Source: Sesamum alatum
Lineage: Eukaryota; Streptophyta; Magnoliopsida; Lamiales; Pedaliaceae
Assembly (NCBI GenBank): GCA_034509735.1
Contig: JACGWO010000008.1
Coordinates: 15,387,864 to 15,451,863, forward strand
DNA: 64,000 bases
Direction of reading: 5' to 3'
Shown here: positions 48,201-60,946 of the stretch, piece by piece
How the letters are laid out: each line of letters starts with the position of its first letter
Position numbering within the stretch: position 1 is the stretch's first letter
Translations under genes and position numbers: made by a program
The notes under the pieces: generated by a model
Database searches by the model: none
What the model was told of the DNA's origin: nothing
The model's input: the letters and a program-made list of their open reading frames with translations, nothing else

Positions 48201-49515
48201 TCTACAAAAAAAAATAATAACATAAAATATATGTAATTTTTATAATATATTATAACTTGAAAATTTAGAAATCATAAACATTACCTGGAAAACTTTGTTG
48301 CAATAGCCTTCAATTTGTTGAAGAGAATGAGTGTGAAACAAAGAGATAGGTGGTATTTGTAAATGGTGAGAGGGGCAATTCAGTCCATTTTTGCCTTTTT
48401 CTCACTGAAAAAGTGTTAAAAAATAAGCCCACACGCAGGACGGGCGCGCCACATTCAAACTCCGTCAATTTTGGACGGAGGGGGTGTTTTTTGCAGGGTA
48501 TAATATTTCACAGGGTCATTTTAGGCTATTTTCTTAACACAGGTAGGTTTTTTGCATTTTTTGCATTTCACAGGGGGGCGCATGCAATTTTCCCTATACT
48601 AAAGTTCTTCAATTTTTTAAGTTATCCAACAATATTTTGTTCATTAAATTTCACGTTTATTTATTTAAACCTCTTATTGAATGATATGTATAGACTAAGA
48701 ACTTTTGTGATATTTTCTCCACCAATTTTCTTCACCCATGTTAGTATTCAACAATGTTTATAATAACTCCTATTAATTTTTCATTCCAAGGTATCTCTTA
48801 TTTTCTTATCATAAACTACATACATCTACATATACATATATACGCTTATATTCTCACTGAATTATTAATTCATAATTTCAAAATTCTCTTAATTATGCTT
48901 TATACATTTTTATTGATTTTTCTCTTCAACTTGAATTTGATTTCATCTGGAGATATTTTTTATTTGGATAACTCTACCTTTATTTCATAACAAGGGAGAA
49001 TTTATTTATTCATCTTCATTTCATTGTTTTGTGCTTATAAGTTTTCAATCTCATTTTACTTTTATTTCTTGCCATTAGTTTTGCCGTTTCTTTTCCTATA
49101 TGCTTTATTACTTAAATATATTTACTTGAAAAAAGCTCAGTATTTCTTAATGTATTATTTTAGTAGAAATTTGTTAATTATATCATAGAATAGATATGAT
49201 AGTATATATCTTTTATAAAATATAATTAAATATTAATATTCTTATTTTACTAAAACTATATTAATTGAATATGAAAATATATATTGTATTTGAAACTTAT
49301 ACAATTTCCTTAATATCTAAAAATATGATAATACTCTATGATTATTTTCAAATATTGAATTTATAAATTTAGTGACTAATTCAATATTGAGTTTGTACTA
49401 TAACTACTATGTATAATAAAACAATCATTAAAATATGACACAACTTTGTATAACTCAAAATTTCTGAAAATAAAGAGTTTATAAGTTTTCGTGCATAGCA
49501 CGGGGTTCATGCTAG

Positions 49516-52500
49516 TATCGATATATATATATAGCAAAACGAACTTTGACCAAATTGGTTCAATTTTGACCAAATACTTTTTTCTGGTGTTTTTTAAATT
49601 TTTTTAATTACCAAGAAAAAATCTCATTGGTTATAAATATTATTTATTTTGTATTTATCTAGAATCTTATCTCCAAGATTATAAAAAGGAATAATAATCA
49701 TCAAGAAGAAATCTTATTTGTTAGAAACATCATCTATTTTAATATATTAAATATTTATTTTGTATTTTTTTCCAAAATCTTATATTCAATATTATAATTT
49801 AATTTTTAATTATCAAGAAAAAATCTAAATTGTTGGAAATATTATCTTTTAATATATTAAATATTATTTTATATTTAATATCTCCAAAATTATGATACTA
49901 TTTTAATTTGTATTTATTTTAAATCATTACCTAATGATCATGGTCTCCATCACATCTGTATTTAAATACTCCGCATTTCACATTCATTAAATAGACTCAA
50001 TTCTACCAATTTTTTTGTTCTCCATTAAATGATTTCAAAATTTAACACTATATACTTAATTCTTCTCATTGTTTTTTCTTTAGCTGCAGTGACATCTTAC
50101 ATTTTTCTATGGTATTAATTTATTGTTTTCCTTCATGATCTTTTAGTTATGTTAATCTTCATCCCTTATTCATATACTTATGTCTATTAAATTTCAATAT
50201 TTATTTATTGTTAACATTCATCTCAAGTGGCTAAATTGATGTTTTACTCTTTATCACATGTCGTTTTATTTTTTATATCTTACTTTTCATGATACTTGAA
50301 ATATTGAAATAATAATCTATACCATTTCTTATGTTTTCTTTATTAAATAATAATTTTAATATTTATTCCTCTTATGGTATTAATTTTCATATTTCTATAT
50401 GGTGATTGCTTGATTTTTTTTCTACGAGAAGGAATAAATTTATTTGGTGTTAATGATAAATATTGCTTTTTAACATTTATTTATATTATTTTACTTAATT
50501 TATCATTTGGTTTTTATTTCTGTTTAAATATTTACTCCTTCTATCTTTTATACACCAATTTTTTTTATGGTTTTATCCATTAATTTTGTTTTATAGTTTA
50601 CTTTCGTTGTTCTTTTTCATGTTTTTTTTAGTTTTTATTTTTCTACAAGAATGAACAGATTATTTAGCGTTAATGGGTATTATATTTCGTTTAACATTTA
50701 TTTTTATGATTCTACTTAATCTGCCATTTAGTCTTTATTTCTGTTGAATTATCTATCCTTTGTTTATTTTATGCACCAGTTTTATATATATTTATATGCA
50801 TCATCTTTTAAATTTTTATTCTACAGTTTAATTTTGTTGTTCTTTTTCAAATTCTATTTTCTTTACAAGAAGGAACAAATTTATTTAGTGTTTATATGAA
50901 CATATTGAAATAATAATCTTTACCATTTTATTGTGTTTTCTTTATTAAATAATATTTTAATATTTATTCCTCTTTTGGTGTTAAATTTTCAGATTTCTAT
51001 GGTAATTGCTTGATTTTGTTTATCTACAAGAAGGAATAGATTTATTTGGTGTTAATGATAATATTTTGTTTTAACATTTATTTGAATTATTCTACTTAAT
51101 TTGTCATTTAGTTTTTATATCTGTTTAATATATACTCTTTTGTATCTTTTATACACCATTTTTTTTCCGTATATTATAGTTTCATTCATTAATTTATTTT
51201 ATAGTTTACTTTTGTTGTTCTTTTTCATATTTCATTATTTTTTTAGTTTTTTGTTTTTCTACAAGAACGAACAGATTTATTTAGCGTTAATTGGTACATA
51301 TTTCGTTTAACATTTATTTGTATGATTTTACTTAATCTGCCATTTGGTTTTTATTTATGTTTTAAGAATTTACCCTTTGTATATATTTACGCACCAATTA
51401 TATATATTATCGTCTTTTCAATTTTTAATCTACAGTTTGATTTTATTGTTCTTTTTCAAACTTCACTTTTTTTACAAGAAGGAACATATTTCTTTAGTGT
51501 TAATAGGTACATATTTATTTCTTTGTATAATTCTACTTAATTCATCTGACATTTAGTTTTTATTTCTATTTAAAATTTATATTTTTGTATATTTTTATAC
51601 ACTAATATATATTATAGTTTCATCCATTAAATTTTTATTTTTAAGTTTAATTTTGTTGTTATATATTTTTCAGATTTAATTTCTTTGTTTACTAAGTATG
51701 ATGTTTTACAAGATGGAGAGAATAATCATTTTAGTTTCTCGAACTCTGTAAATATGATTATATTAAATCTATGATCATATGGTTTGTAAATCTTTACATT
51801 TTCATGTAAATATATGTATTTTCATATTTGTGTAATTCGAGTTCTTTTCAGAAAAAGTCACACGGTTGTTTAAATTTTGTTTTCTTCTTTTGTATATTTT
51901 AATTTAATAAAAAAATTTGTAGAGATGTATTAAATTAATAATAAATACAGAGGTTAATTCAATAAAATTTTAAAATTTAATTTTAACTATTTTTATTTAT
52001 TCGTAGTAAAACTATTATAAAATTTCTTTTGAACTTTGAGATATTAAATCTTTTTAGTTCATTGTACCTAAACAATTAAAATGATCACTACTAATATATT
52101 AAATCATTGAGATATTTATTTGTATATTTCGGAATATTCAAATAAATATCATTTTTTGATATTTTAACTTTATAAATGAGAGATCATCAAATTCAACTAA
52201 CTTGCAATTTTATTTTATTTTTTTGGAGAAAAATTAACTCTTTGAATTTTTGGAAAACAAATTACATCATTATAAACACTTTTTACTTTTGTAATTGGTC
52301 GAACAGAAAAAATAAATAAATAAATAAATAAAAACCTCAAAGTTCACTAAGTTTGTAAAAGTTGTGCAACATATTAGAAGTATGGTGAAAAAAAACTTAG
52401 TTTTTGATTAAAAAATAATAAATAAAAGAAATTATAAATAAAAAATACCAATGTTTTTTTATTGTCCTAAAATAGCCAAGAATTAATAGTTGAAAGAAAA

Positions 52501-53865
52501 TTTGATGAATGAATTTTTTGAATTTAAGAATTATTTAATAAGTTTTCGAAATATAACAATATATTGGAAGGAGATTGTAGTAATTTCTTAATTTTAACTT
52601 GAATTTAGCTCCTTCTTTTGATAAATAAGAGAAAATCATATGTTGTGATTCACTTTTTTACGAAAAGAAAAAAGAGAATATAATCTACATATTCGTAAGT
52701 TATTATATTTAAACTTTTTAATTCACTTCATGCAAAACAATACTATAGAATAATTAATTACTTGAGTTTTTATGGAGATAAAGTTTCATATTTTATCCTT
52801 CAAAAGTGAATATGAGACATACTATCCGCCGTTTATACTTTACAGTGTTATATTGCTTCCAAAAGTCCCAAAAATTGAATAGGGAGTAGTATGGTTTGCA
52901 AATTGCTCGAAAGCTATAGCATATTAATACGACCCATTTGCTACTTTTTTTGTTCAAACTTAGTAGTTATAATTGCCTACTTATACATTTCAATTTATTT
53001 TGCATTTAAATTTTGGCATATTTTATCTTTTATTATTATAGTTTTTTTTTCTCTTGCTAACCTTTTTTTATTAATGTTTTCAGGCTTCTAGAAAAATGTA
53101 TATTTGTTGTTTTAACTGTTGATTTATTTTTGTTCAACTCATTATTTTGTTTTCACATTAATCTTTCATCTTTTATGATTTCTTTGCGCCAATAAAAGTG
53201 TTTTTATTCTCAGAGTCAGTGATAATGTTGCTATATTCCTGATTTAATTGAATTTAGTCATTTATACTTATTTGTCTTATTTTATTTTATCATTCATGAT
53301 AATTAATTTACTCCTTATCTTTTTTGTTCAAAACGATGAAATATTGGGATTTTGAAATTATTTTAAATTAATTTTTATTTTATCTTCCATGTTTTCTTTT
53401 TTTTTTATTTTACCATTTCAGTTATCTTTCTTATTACTCATTAAAAGTAAGTTTCTATTTTTTCTTTATATTTTATTTTCTTAATATGGAAGATCATTTT
53501 AAATTGATGTATTTTAATGAATATAGTTAACTAATTCTTTATTTTTTAATATTTTACATAGGTTTGAATATATGTAAAAAGTATATATATATATATATAT
53601 TTAATAGAATGTCATAACTATTTGAAAGTAATCCTTATATAATACAAATTTTAGTAATTAGACATATATTGTATATGTAGAAAAATATCTTTGTCAATAA
53701 TAATCACAATAGATTAAAAATTCAAACCTATTATGTTTTACCGATTAAAAATGAAAATTTTATTGTATGCAAAAGATCTTTATAGCATAATATATTATAA
53801 AAATATTATTTAATTGAAAAAAGAAAAAATATATTTAACCGTGCATAGCACGGGATCTACGCTAG
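49516..53865 (+). mobile_element. Helitron 5 (type A, 4.35 kb), sister of Helitron 1
   Basis: Opens after CTAGTATCG(AT)n with AGCAAAACGAACTTTGACC and ends CCGTGCATAGCACGGG, ATCTACG, CTAG, T. It aligns end to end with 24,560-28,929. Shared landmarks include CAGTGACATCTTACA, GATCATATGGTTTGTAAA, TCAAAAGT...TATGAGACATA and GTTTTTATTCTCA. It carries the same internal tandem array (about 50,360-51,680). No coding region. Confidence 0.82.
50360..51680 (+). repeat. Degenerate internal tandem array in Helitron 5
   Basis: Copies of TCTACAAGAAGGAA...TTTATTTAGTGTTAATG start near 50,421, 50,641, 50,861, 51,021, 51,259 and 51,471. Copy number and spacing equal those in Helitron 1, so the array predates the duplication. 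Confidence 0.75.
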
Positions 53866-56800
53866 TATATATATATAGCAAAACGATGGTTGACCGCAAT
53901 TGTGCTAATTTTGACCAAATACTAATTTCTAGTGATTTTGAATTATTTAATTGTTAAAAAAAATCTCATTGGTTAGAAATCTCATATAATTTAATTAAAA
54001 TTTTAATTTGCCTTTATCTAAAAAAATCATATCTTCAAAATTAGTGTTTATCTATACTATATTCTCCTTCAAATTAGGATACTAATTCAATTTGTATTTA
54101 TTTTAAACAAATTCAAATTTTAGGATTATTTTTTTATCATAAAAAATATATATCTTATCACTAATAATTTATTTTTGTTTTAACCATATATTTTTTAGTC
54201 ACTAAACGTATTACCAATCTCTTAGTATATCTCATTGAATAAATTCTTAATTTGATTAATCAGGTAAATCAATAATTTTTACAATTTATATCTTTCATTG
54301 ACATATTTCTTTAATAATTTTTTATTGGTTCATTACTATTGATAAAGTAAGTTATTAATTTTATTCAAATTAATATTTTTTCCTTTTTCTTAATATTTTT
54401 CTGATTAAATTTTATTTTTAGTATTTAATTGTTATTCATGTTTGAAAAATCATAAGCCACTGCACAATTTAAGAACTTATGTTACAAAATACATTTTGCC
54501 ATCTTCTCCCATATGAACATTTTTTCCTCAATGAATAATTTTGTGAATGTTGCTTTATCAAAATTTTAACATTAAATATATTGCAAGCTTCATAGATTTG
54601 AATTTATTGCAATACAAAAGGGCGACCATACTTGATAAAATATATGAATTTTTTAATTTCAAATTTTGTTTATAATTATTTTTAGAAAATAAAAGGCTTC
54701 TCAATTTCTAACATGATAGTATATTTTTACTTCATCTCCCTGATGCATTACCAATTATTCTTTTTTTTTTTTTTGCTTTTTATTGTCCAATTTCACATCG
54801 CTTATGTATGTTTCTTTTTGTATTTTAGTTAATCTTCTTTTCTTCATCTCTGAAATATTATTTTTTTATGGAGAATTACCATGATTTATTCTTATATTTA
54901 CTTCTTATAAGTTTTGTAATTTTATAATCTATTTATTTGCTCTTATATATTAACGATTTTGCTATTTAAATATTAATCTTTAGCTATAATAATCCGGTCA
55001 TATAATTTTATTTCTAATTTCGTAATTTGTCTCAATCAAAATAATGATTTCTCTACTTGATCACTAAATGAATATATAGTTTTATCTAATAATAGTTCAT
55101 CAACATCTTTCTTTTTCAATTCAATTAGAATAAGTAAACCAAAAAGTTTGCATTTACTGCCCTCTTTATTTAGGTGTGGAGATATAGTCATTAATATTTT
55201 TCTTGAATTAGTTTAGTTGTATTAAAGTTCTCCAATTGTCCAAATCCTGTTCATTAAATTTGATGTTTATTTATTTAAAACTCTTATTGAATTATATGTA
55301 TAGACTTTTGTTTTTTTGTGTGTGATATCCTCCACTGAATTTCTTCATCCATTATTTTGTATTCAGTGATATTTTTGTATAGTTTCATATTAATTTTTCA
55401 TTCTTAATTAGGTATCAATCATCTTCTTTTTATAAAGTATGTATATATACATATATATTGTCACTGTCTACTTATTTTCTAATTTAGAAGTTCATGGTAA
55501 GAAATTCTACCTAACACATCAATTATTCATTAAAAAATAATTCAATCATTTTACAATATCTATCATAATTAATGGGCACAAACCAACTACTAAAAATTAT
55601 TTATTAGGCATATTATTACTATTATATCTTACATTTGTAGCCTTTTAAACTTCTTATTGTATATATGTATTCTTAGCATAAAAATTAGACATATAAATAT
55701 CTTTACTTTTTATTAGCTTTAAATGTTGTTAAATTAATTTTTTATGAAGGAAATTAAAAAATAATTTGATAATAATCTTTTTTTTTTCTTTAAGAAATTG
55801 GATTACAAAAGAGAAAATTTATTGTGAATATTATTTTTTCTAAGAGAAATTTGTTTATTTCATAGGACAAATATGATAGTAACCTATAAAACATTTTTTT
55901 GATCAATATTTTTTATTTTACTTAAAATATACATAGTGTATTGAAACTTATAAAACAAGTTTTTCTTCAATATCTAAAATACAATAATATGCTATGGTTA
56001 TTTTCAAAAAGGTAAATTGCATTTTGTGATTCAAACTATGTCCGTTTTTATTCTTTGTCATCTTTTTTTTTTTTTTTTTGTGTCAACTTACCATCTCAAC
56101 TTTGCAAAATTTGCACTTTGTCATATATAGTCATTTTTTGGTCAAATTTTCTACCGCAAAATCATTACATGCAGTTCACATGTTGAAAAGACAACACTAT
56201 ATTGCCTTTAAATATCACATGTGCACTGCATGTGATATTTTTACGATAAAAAAATCGACCAGAAAATAGTCATATATTTCAAAGTGCAATGTTTGCAAAG
56301 TTGAGATGGTAAGTTGACATGAAAAAAAGTTTAAATGACAAAGTATAAAAACAAGCATAATTCGGATGTCAAAGTGTAATTTACCCTTTTCAAAATGTTC
56401 AATAACTAAACTTAGTAAAAATTCAATATTGAGTTTTGTATAAATAAGTTTGAACTATTATACATAGTAAGGGGTGATTAGAATATGACATACTTTTATG
56501 TTTAATGGCATGCCAAAAATTAAGATTTGTGAGAGTATGTATAGAAATTAAAATTTATGAGTAAATTATTTAATTTTTACTATTTGGTCTTTCAAAAGAA
56601 AATGAAACCGACAAAAAGATAAATAAAATCATAGGCAATTAACAAGTTCAATATCAAGTAAAAAATAATGAGTTGAAGTTGGAATTCATCATGATAAAAG
56701 GAATTATTCATTAATAAGTAACTCGATGATCTGACAGTATCTATGATAAATGGGCATGAACCCAACTACTAGAAACTTTTAATTGTATCTGTTATGTTGC

Positions 56801-57352
56801 CTTCCAAATTTCTTATTGTATATTTTTACTGTTAGCATATAATTTAGAAATATAAATATATATATATATATATATATATCTTTGCTTTTTTATTAGTTTA
56901 AGATATTGTAATTTTTTTTCCAGTGTTACTAATGTTTTCTTATTATTGTTTTGAGAAATTTTATAAAGATCATTTAATTCGAATTGTATTCTTTTAAAGG
57001 GAATTTATATCACAGGGTAATATGACAATAATTTAAAATAATATATTTAATACTAATATTTTTATTTTACTAAAAGTATATTAATTGAATAAGAAATTAT
57101 ATATATATATGTGGTATTTGAATCTTATAAAATATTTGTCCATCAATCTGTAAACATATTATAATATCTATTGCTAATATCAAAATAGTCCGTAAATAAA
57201 ATTATAAAGAATTTAATATTGGATTTATATAAATAATTTTGTTCTTATATAGTAAGACGGTTATTAAAATCACACACAATTATAAAATTTAGAATTTATG
57301 AAAATATTATAGGATTTAAAATCTTTCGTGCATAGCACGGGGTTCATACTAG
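53866..57352 (+). mobile_element. Helitron 6 (type B)
   Basis: Starts (AT)n then AGCAAAACGATGGTTGACC right after the CTAG of Helitron 5. Ends TTTCGTGCATAGCACGGGG, TTCATA, CTAG, T. The body resembles Helitrons 3, 4 and 7 (TTGGTTAGAAATCTCAT; TTAATTTTTCATTCTTA; AATGGGCACAA.CCAACTACTA). Contains a MITE at 56,010. The internal stretch 56,440-57,352 repeats motifs of Helitron 2. Non-coding. Confidence 0.78.
56010..56386. mobile_element. MITE with 9-bp TSD (377 bp)
   Basis: Flanked by TTTTCAAAA (56,001-56,009 and 56,387-56,395). Ends AGGTAAATTGCATTTTG and GTGTAATTTACCC. The inside pairs over long distances (CAACTTACCATCTCAACTTT with its inverse; ATCACATGTGCACTGCATGTGAT palindromic words). Mutator-type by terminus and TSD. 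The open frame at 56,078 is a by-product of the palindrome. Confidence 0.85.
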
Positions 57353-59186
57353 TATATATATATAGCAAAACGATGATTGACCATAATTAAGTCAATTTTG
57401 ACCAAATACTAATTTTTGGTAATTTTGAATTTTTTTAATTGTCAAGAAAAAATTCCATTGGTTAAAAATCTCATATATTTTAAATTAAAAACTAAATTTG
57501 TATTTATCTAAAAAAATCCTATCTTCAAGATTAGCGTTTATCTATATTATATTCTCTCTTCAAATTAGGATATTAATCCAATTTGTTTTATTTTAAAAAA
57601 ATCAAATTTTAGGATTAATTTTTTATGATAAGAAAATATTAATCTTATCACTAATAATTTAATTTTATTTTAATCATATAGTTTTCAGTCACTAAATTTA
57701 TATACATCTCTTGATATATCTCATGTATTAGTTCATTATTTCTTACAACTTATATGTTTCGTTAACATATATATTTATTGAAAATTTTGTATTAGTTCAT
57801 TAATACTTAGAAAGTAAATTTTTAATTTCATTCAAATTAATATTTTTTTTCTTAGTTTTTTATTTTTAATATTGCATTGTAATTCAAGTTTGAAAGATCA
57901 TACGTCATTGCTCTGTTTAAAATTTATGTTACAAAATACATTTTGTCATTTTCTTCCCTATGAAGATTTTTTTTGTTAGTGAAATAATTTTGTGAATGTT
58001 ACTCTATCAAAATTTTAACATTAAGCGTGTTGTAAGTTTCATAGGTTTGAATTTATTTCTATATACAAAAGGACGATCATACTCGACAAATATATGAATT
58101 TTTCAATTTAATTTTTGTTTATAGTTGTTTTAAAACCTTCAATGTATAACACGATAGTATATTTTTCATTAACGTAAATGATAACCTAATATAACAGTAC
58201 TAGCTTTTTTCCCTAAGCCATTACCAAACGATTTTTTTTTTCTTATTCTTTTGCTTTTTGAGGTTGAATTTTATTTATCAATTATTTTTTTCCTTCATGT
58301 TCCATTGAGTACTTTTTGTATGTATAATTGATTAATGATTTTTCTATTCAAAATATTTACCTTTAGCTACAATAATTTGTTCATATTTTTTTTATTTCAT
58401 AACTTAATTCAATTAAATAATCATAATTTTTTTATTTGAGCACTAAATGAACATATTTTTTTTTTCTAATAACAGTTCATCATCTTTCCTTTTCAATTTC
58501 AATTAGAAAAAGTTAACTAAAATCTTGCATTTCTTGCCCTCTATTTCAGGTATGGAGATAATGTCATGAATATTTTGCTTAGATTAGTTTATATATTTTT
58601 ATTTGTAATAAAGTTCTCTAATTTTTCAAGTTTTGTTCTTTAAATTTCGTGTTTATTTATTTAAACCTCTTATTGATTGATATGTATAGACTAAATTTTT
58701 TTGGATATTTTCTCTTCCAACCTTTATTTTAATTTTTAGTGATATATGTTTACATATAATTTCATATGAATTTTTTATTCTTAGGTATCCGTTAGTCTTT
58801 TCATAATTGTCATCGTCCATTTAATTTTTAATTTAGAAGTTCAGGTAGGAAATTCAACCTGATAGAATGAATTATTTATTCAAAAGTAATGTGATTACTT
58901 TAGAGTATCTATCAATGATAATTAATGGTCACAAATCCAACCAGCAGAAATTTTTTATTTATGTATATACTGTTATTATATCTTATGTTTTAGCGTTTCA
59001 AATTTCTTATTGTATATATGTCTTCTTTGCGTATAATTTAATATTGAGTTTTGTGTAAATAAGTTTGCACCATTGCATAAAGTATGACGATATAATTAAA
59101 ATATAGCATACCATTATATAATTTAAAATTTATGAAAACACTATAAAATTTATAAATTTCTGTGCGTAACACGGGGTTCATGCTAG
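57353..59186 (+). mobile_element. Helitron 7 (type B, shortest)
   Basis: Begins (AT)n AGCAAAACGATGATTGACC and ends TGTGCGTAACACGGGG, TTCATG, CTAG, T. The hairpin stem has point changes (GTGCGTAACAC) but can still pair. About 1.8 kb; provides unoccupied sites for the Mutator-like insertion (near 58,600). A jump from the mid-body to the terminal section near 59,036 indicates an internal deletion. Confidence 0.78.
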
Positions 59187-59221
59187 TATTTATATATACG
59201 AAAGCATAAAGTCAAGAGGGG

Positions 59222-59724
59222 TAATTCACGACAATTTGCCGGCTATAGATGGTCGGCGAGACATGGCGCGGTGGCAGAACGCAACAGGGGACTTCGCCTT
59301 GGCAGATGCTGTCAACCTATTCCGCCCACTGCCTGAGGCGGTTCCCTAGGCGTCGCTGTTAGAAGGGCCGCTCAAAATCCCACAGAATGTTTTTATGCTC
59401 TGGCTCGCCATTCAGGAGAAACTACCGACGATGGATAAGCCGTGGTTTCAGCACCTGGACGCGCTATGCGTTCTGTGCAAATCTGGCAGGAGCACAACTA
59501 CAGGGTTTTCCGGAATGACACCAGGGAGTCACAGGTGGTTGTGGAGCTGGTGATCAAGCAGATTCAGTTGAAACTATTGGCTCACTATTCCCCACCTTCG
59601 TTAGCTGTAATTTCGATTTTTCGCATTTGCAAAATTGCGTGGTCATGAAGGACCGATTCTTGAGCTTTGGTGGAAGCATAGTGTGTTGTGCTTATGTGAG
59701 TGTACACACTCTTCTTTTAATTTA
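59222..59724 (+). pseudogene. LINE RT C-terminal fragment with internal deletion
   Basis: GC-richer than its surroundings. One frame reads KIPQNVFMLWLAIQEKL and LDALCVLCKSG, matching the start of the zf-RVT domain (Cys-x2-Cys). A second frame continues QIWQEHNYRVFRN, the linker after the zinc site, so the middle of the domain is deleted. A 14-bp direct repeat AAAGTCAAGAGGGG lies at 59,208-59,221 and 60,242-60,255, the size of a LINE TSD. No poly(A) is seen at the right end. Dead copy. Confidence 0.6.
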
Positions 59725-60219
59725 TTAGAAACTGTCGCACGCAGTATCTGTGCGCATAATTTTTAGTAATATTTTTTTATTTTATTGGAACTCATAATTT
59801 ATTGTTATATATTAAAATTTATCACTTTTTTACAACTTCATACAAAAATTCTCTGATAACTTTTTTCTAATGAATTAATTATCAATATATATTTTACTCA
59901 AATTAATTTAACAATTAAAACTTTGTACAATATATGGTATATTGCTAGCAATTATTATATACACATGCAACACAAATACTAATTAATATGTTATTTCTAC
60001 TTCAATTTAGAATAAACTTAAACAAAATGGGAGTAAATTTAATTTTTGAGTACATGTAATTGTATGAAATTATTTTTCTAAATGAACTTAATTGAATAGT
60101 TAATTCAATTACATGAGTTGAAAAATTGAAGGGTGTTTTTGGTATTATAATAATTTGATGTAGTGGTATAAAAACTACCAATTCGTATCTATAAGTCCCT
60201 TTTTCTTTATAATAGTAGA
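59725..60219 (-). mobile_element. Mini-Helitron, minus strand (495 bp)
   Basis: On the minus strand it begins TCTACTATTATAAAGAAAA and ends with an imperfect hairpin (GCGCACAG, ATA, CTGCGTGCG) followed by ACAGTTT, CTAA, T. The start closely resembles the element at 60,685-60,946, supporting the family assignment. The base before TC is T rather than A. It lies inside the LINE fragment's flanking repeat. Confidence 0.6.
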
Positions 60220-60684
60220 AATTTACCTTGCACCAAAAACTAAAGTCAAGAGGGGAAGGGGACTTAATTTTCAAATTTCAGATTATGTTCTTTAGAATTT
60301 AATATAGTTTGGTATAGCATGTACTTGGCTACAAATAGAATGTATTTTATTATTGTTTACTTGAGTAGTTCGAGTGTCTTATATTTAAGGGATAATTACA
60401 TTTAAATATGACCTATGATCTATTTAAATAAATATTCTTTATTTTTTTCGTAATTGTAAAGTCCTAATTTTGTTTTTATGTATGGTGAACCACATTTTAA
60501 TAAAAACTTATCACTAATTACAATATTATATTGAGACTTTTAGTTATATCCAGAGTTTCCTTCAACAGTATTTCGCACACCAAGCTTCATCTGTACGATA
60601 TTTTAGTCTTTTGGATTGAAACATAGCCTTTACAATTGGCGTTTCTACATGGATGTTTTTTGGGTAGGTTAGCATTATTAATTA

Positions 60685-60946
60685 CTAGTCGTCGTTGCAC
60701 GCGATCCTCGCGAGCATATAAAAAATAAATATGATGTGAAGAAATAAGAAAGAAAAAAAATTGGCGAGGAAAAAAATGTAGAATCGATTGAGAATAACGT
60801 GGGTAATGGATTATTGTGGAATTATTAAAAAATAGTGAAATTACTATTATGGCCTTTTTAAGAAAAAAAATAGAATGAATCAAAAGATAAATTAGGGCAT
60901 TCAAAAATTGGTAAAAAAAAAAAGTTTTCTTTTATAATAGTATAGA
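60685..60946 (-). mobile_element. Mini-Helitron, minus strand (262 bp)
   Basis: On the minus strand, A|TCTATACTATTATAAAAG at the 5' end. At the 3' end is a 5-bp-stem hairpin CGCGA-GGA-TCGCG, then TGCAACGACGA, CTAG|T. This is the textbook Helitron structure: insertion between A and T, no TSD, no coding capacity. Minus-strand frames across it are chance. Confidence 0.8.

Larger units (their letters stand above)
43628..48594 (+). mobile_element. Mutator-like element with transposase relic and GRF gene (4,967 bp)
   Basis: Exact 9-bp TSD TATACTAAA (43,619-43,627; 48,595-48,603). Termini GGGATAATAGC and, complemented from the right, GGGAAAATTGC. Terminal zones of about 150 bp on each side iterate TGCAAAAAACACCCC-GTGTTAA modules and end with CCGTTAG/CTAACGG (left) and CCGTCAA/TTGGACGG (right). 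It encodes rightward a broken transposase with PB1-like N-terminus, MuDR-type DNA-binding domain and zinc knuckle but no DDE core, and leftward a GRF zinc-finger gene. The right TIR probably supplies the GRF promoter. Confidence 0.88.
41437..49515 (+). mobile_element. Helitron 4 (type B), split by the Mutator-like element
   Basis: Begins TCTATATCTATATATA directly after the CTAGT of Helitron 3, then AGTAAAATGATAGTTGACC. Ends CGTGCATAGCACGGGG, TTCATG, CTAG, T. It retains about 3.1 kb in two parts (41,437-43,627 and 48,595-49,515). The join TATTTATACTAAA|GTTCTTCAA is matched by uninterrupted siblings near 55,220 and 58,600. Non-coding. Confidence 0.78.
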
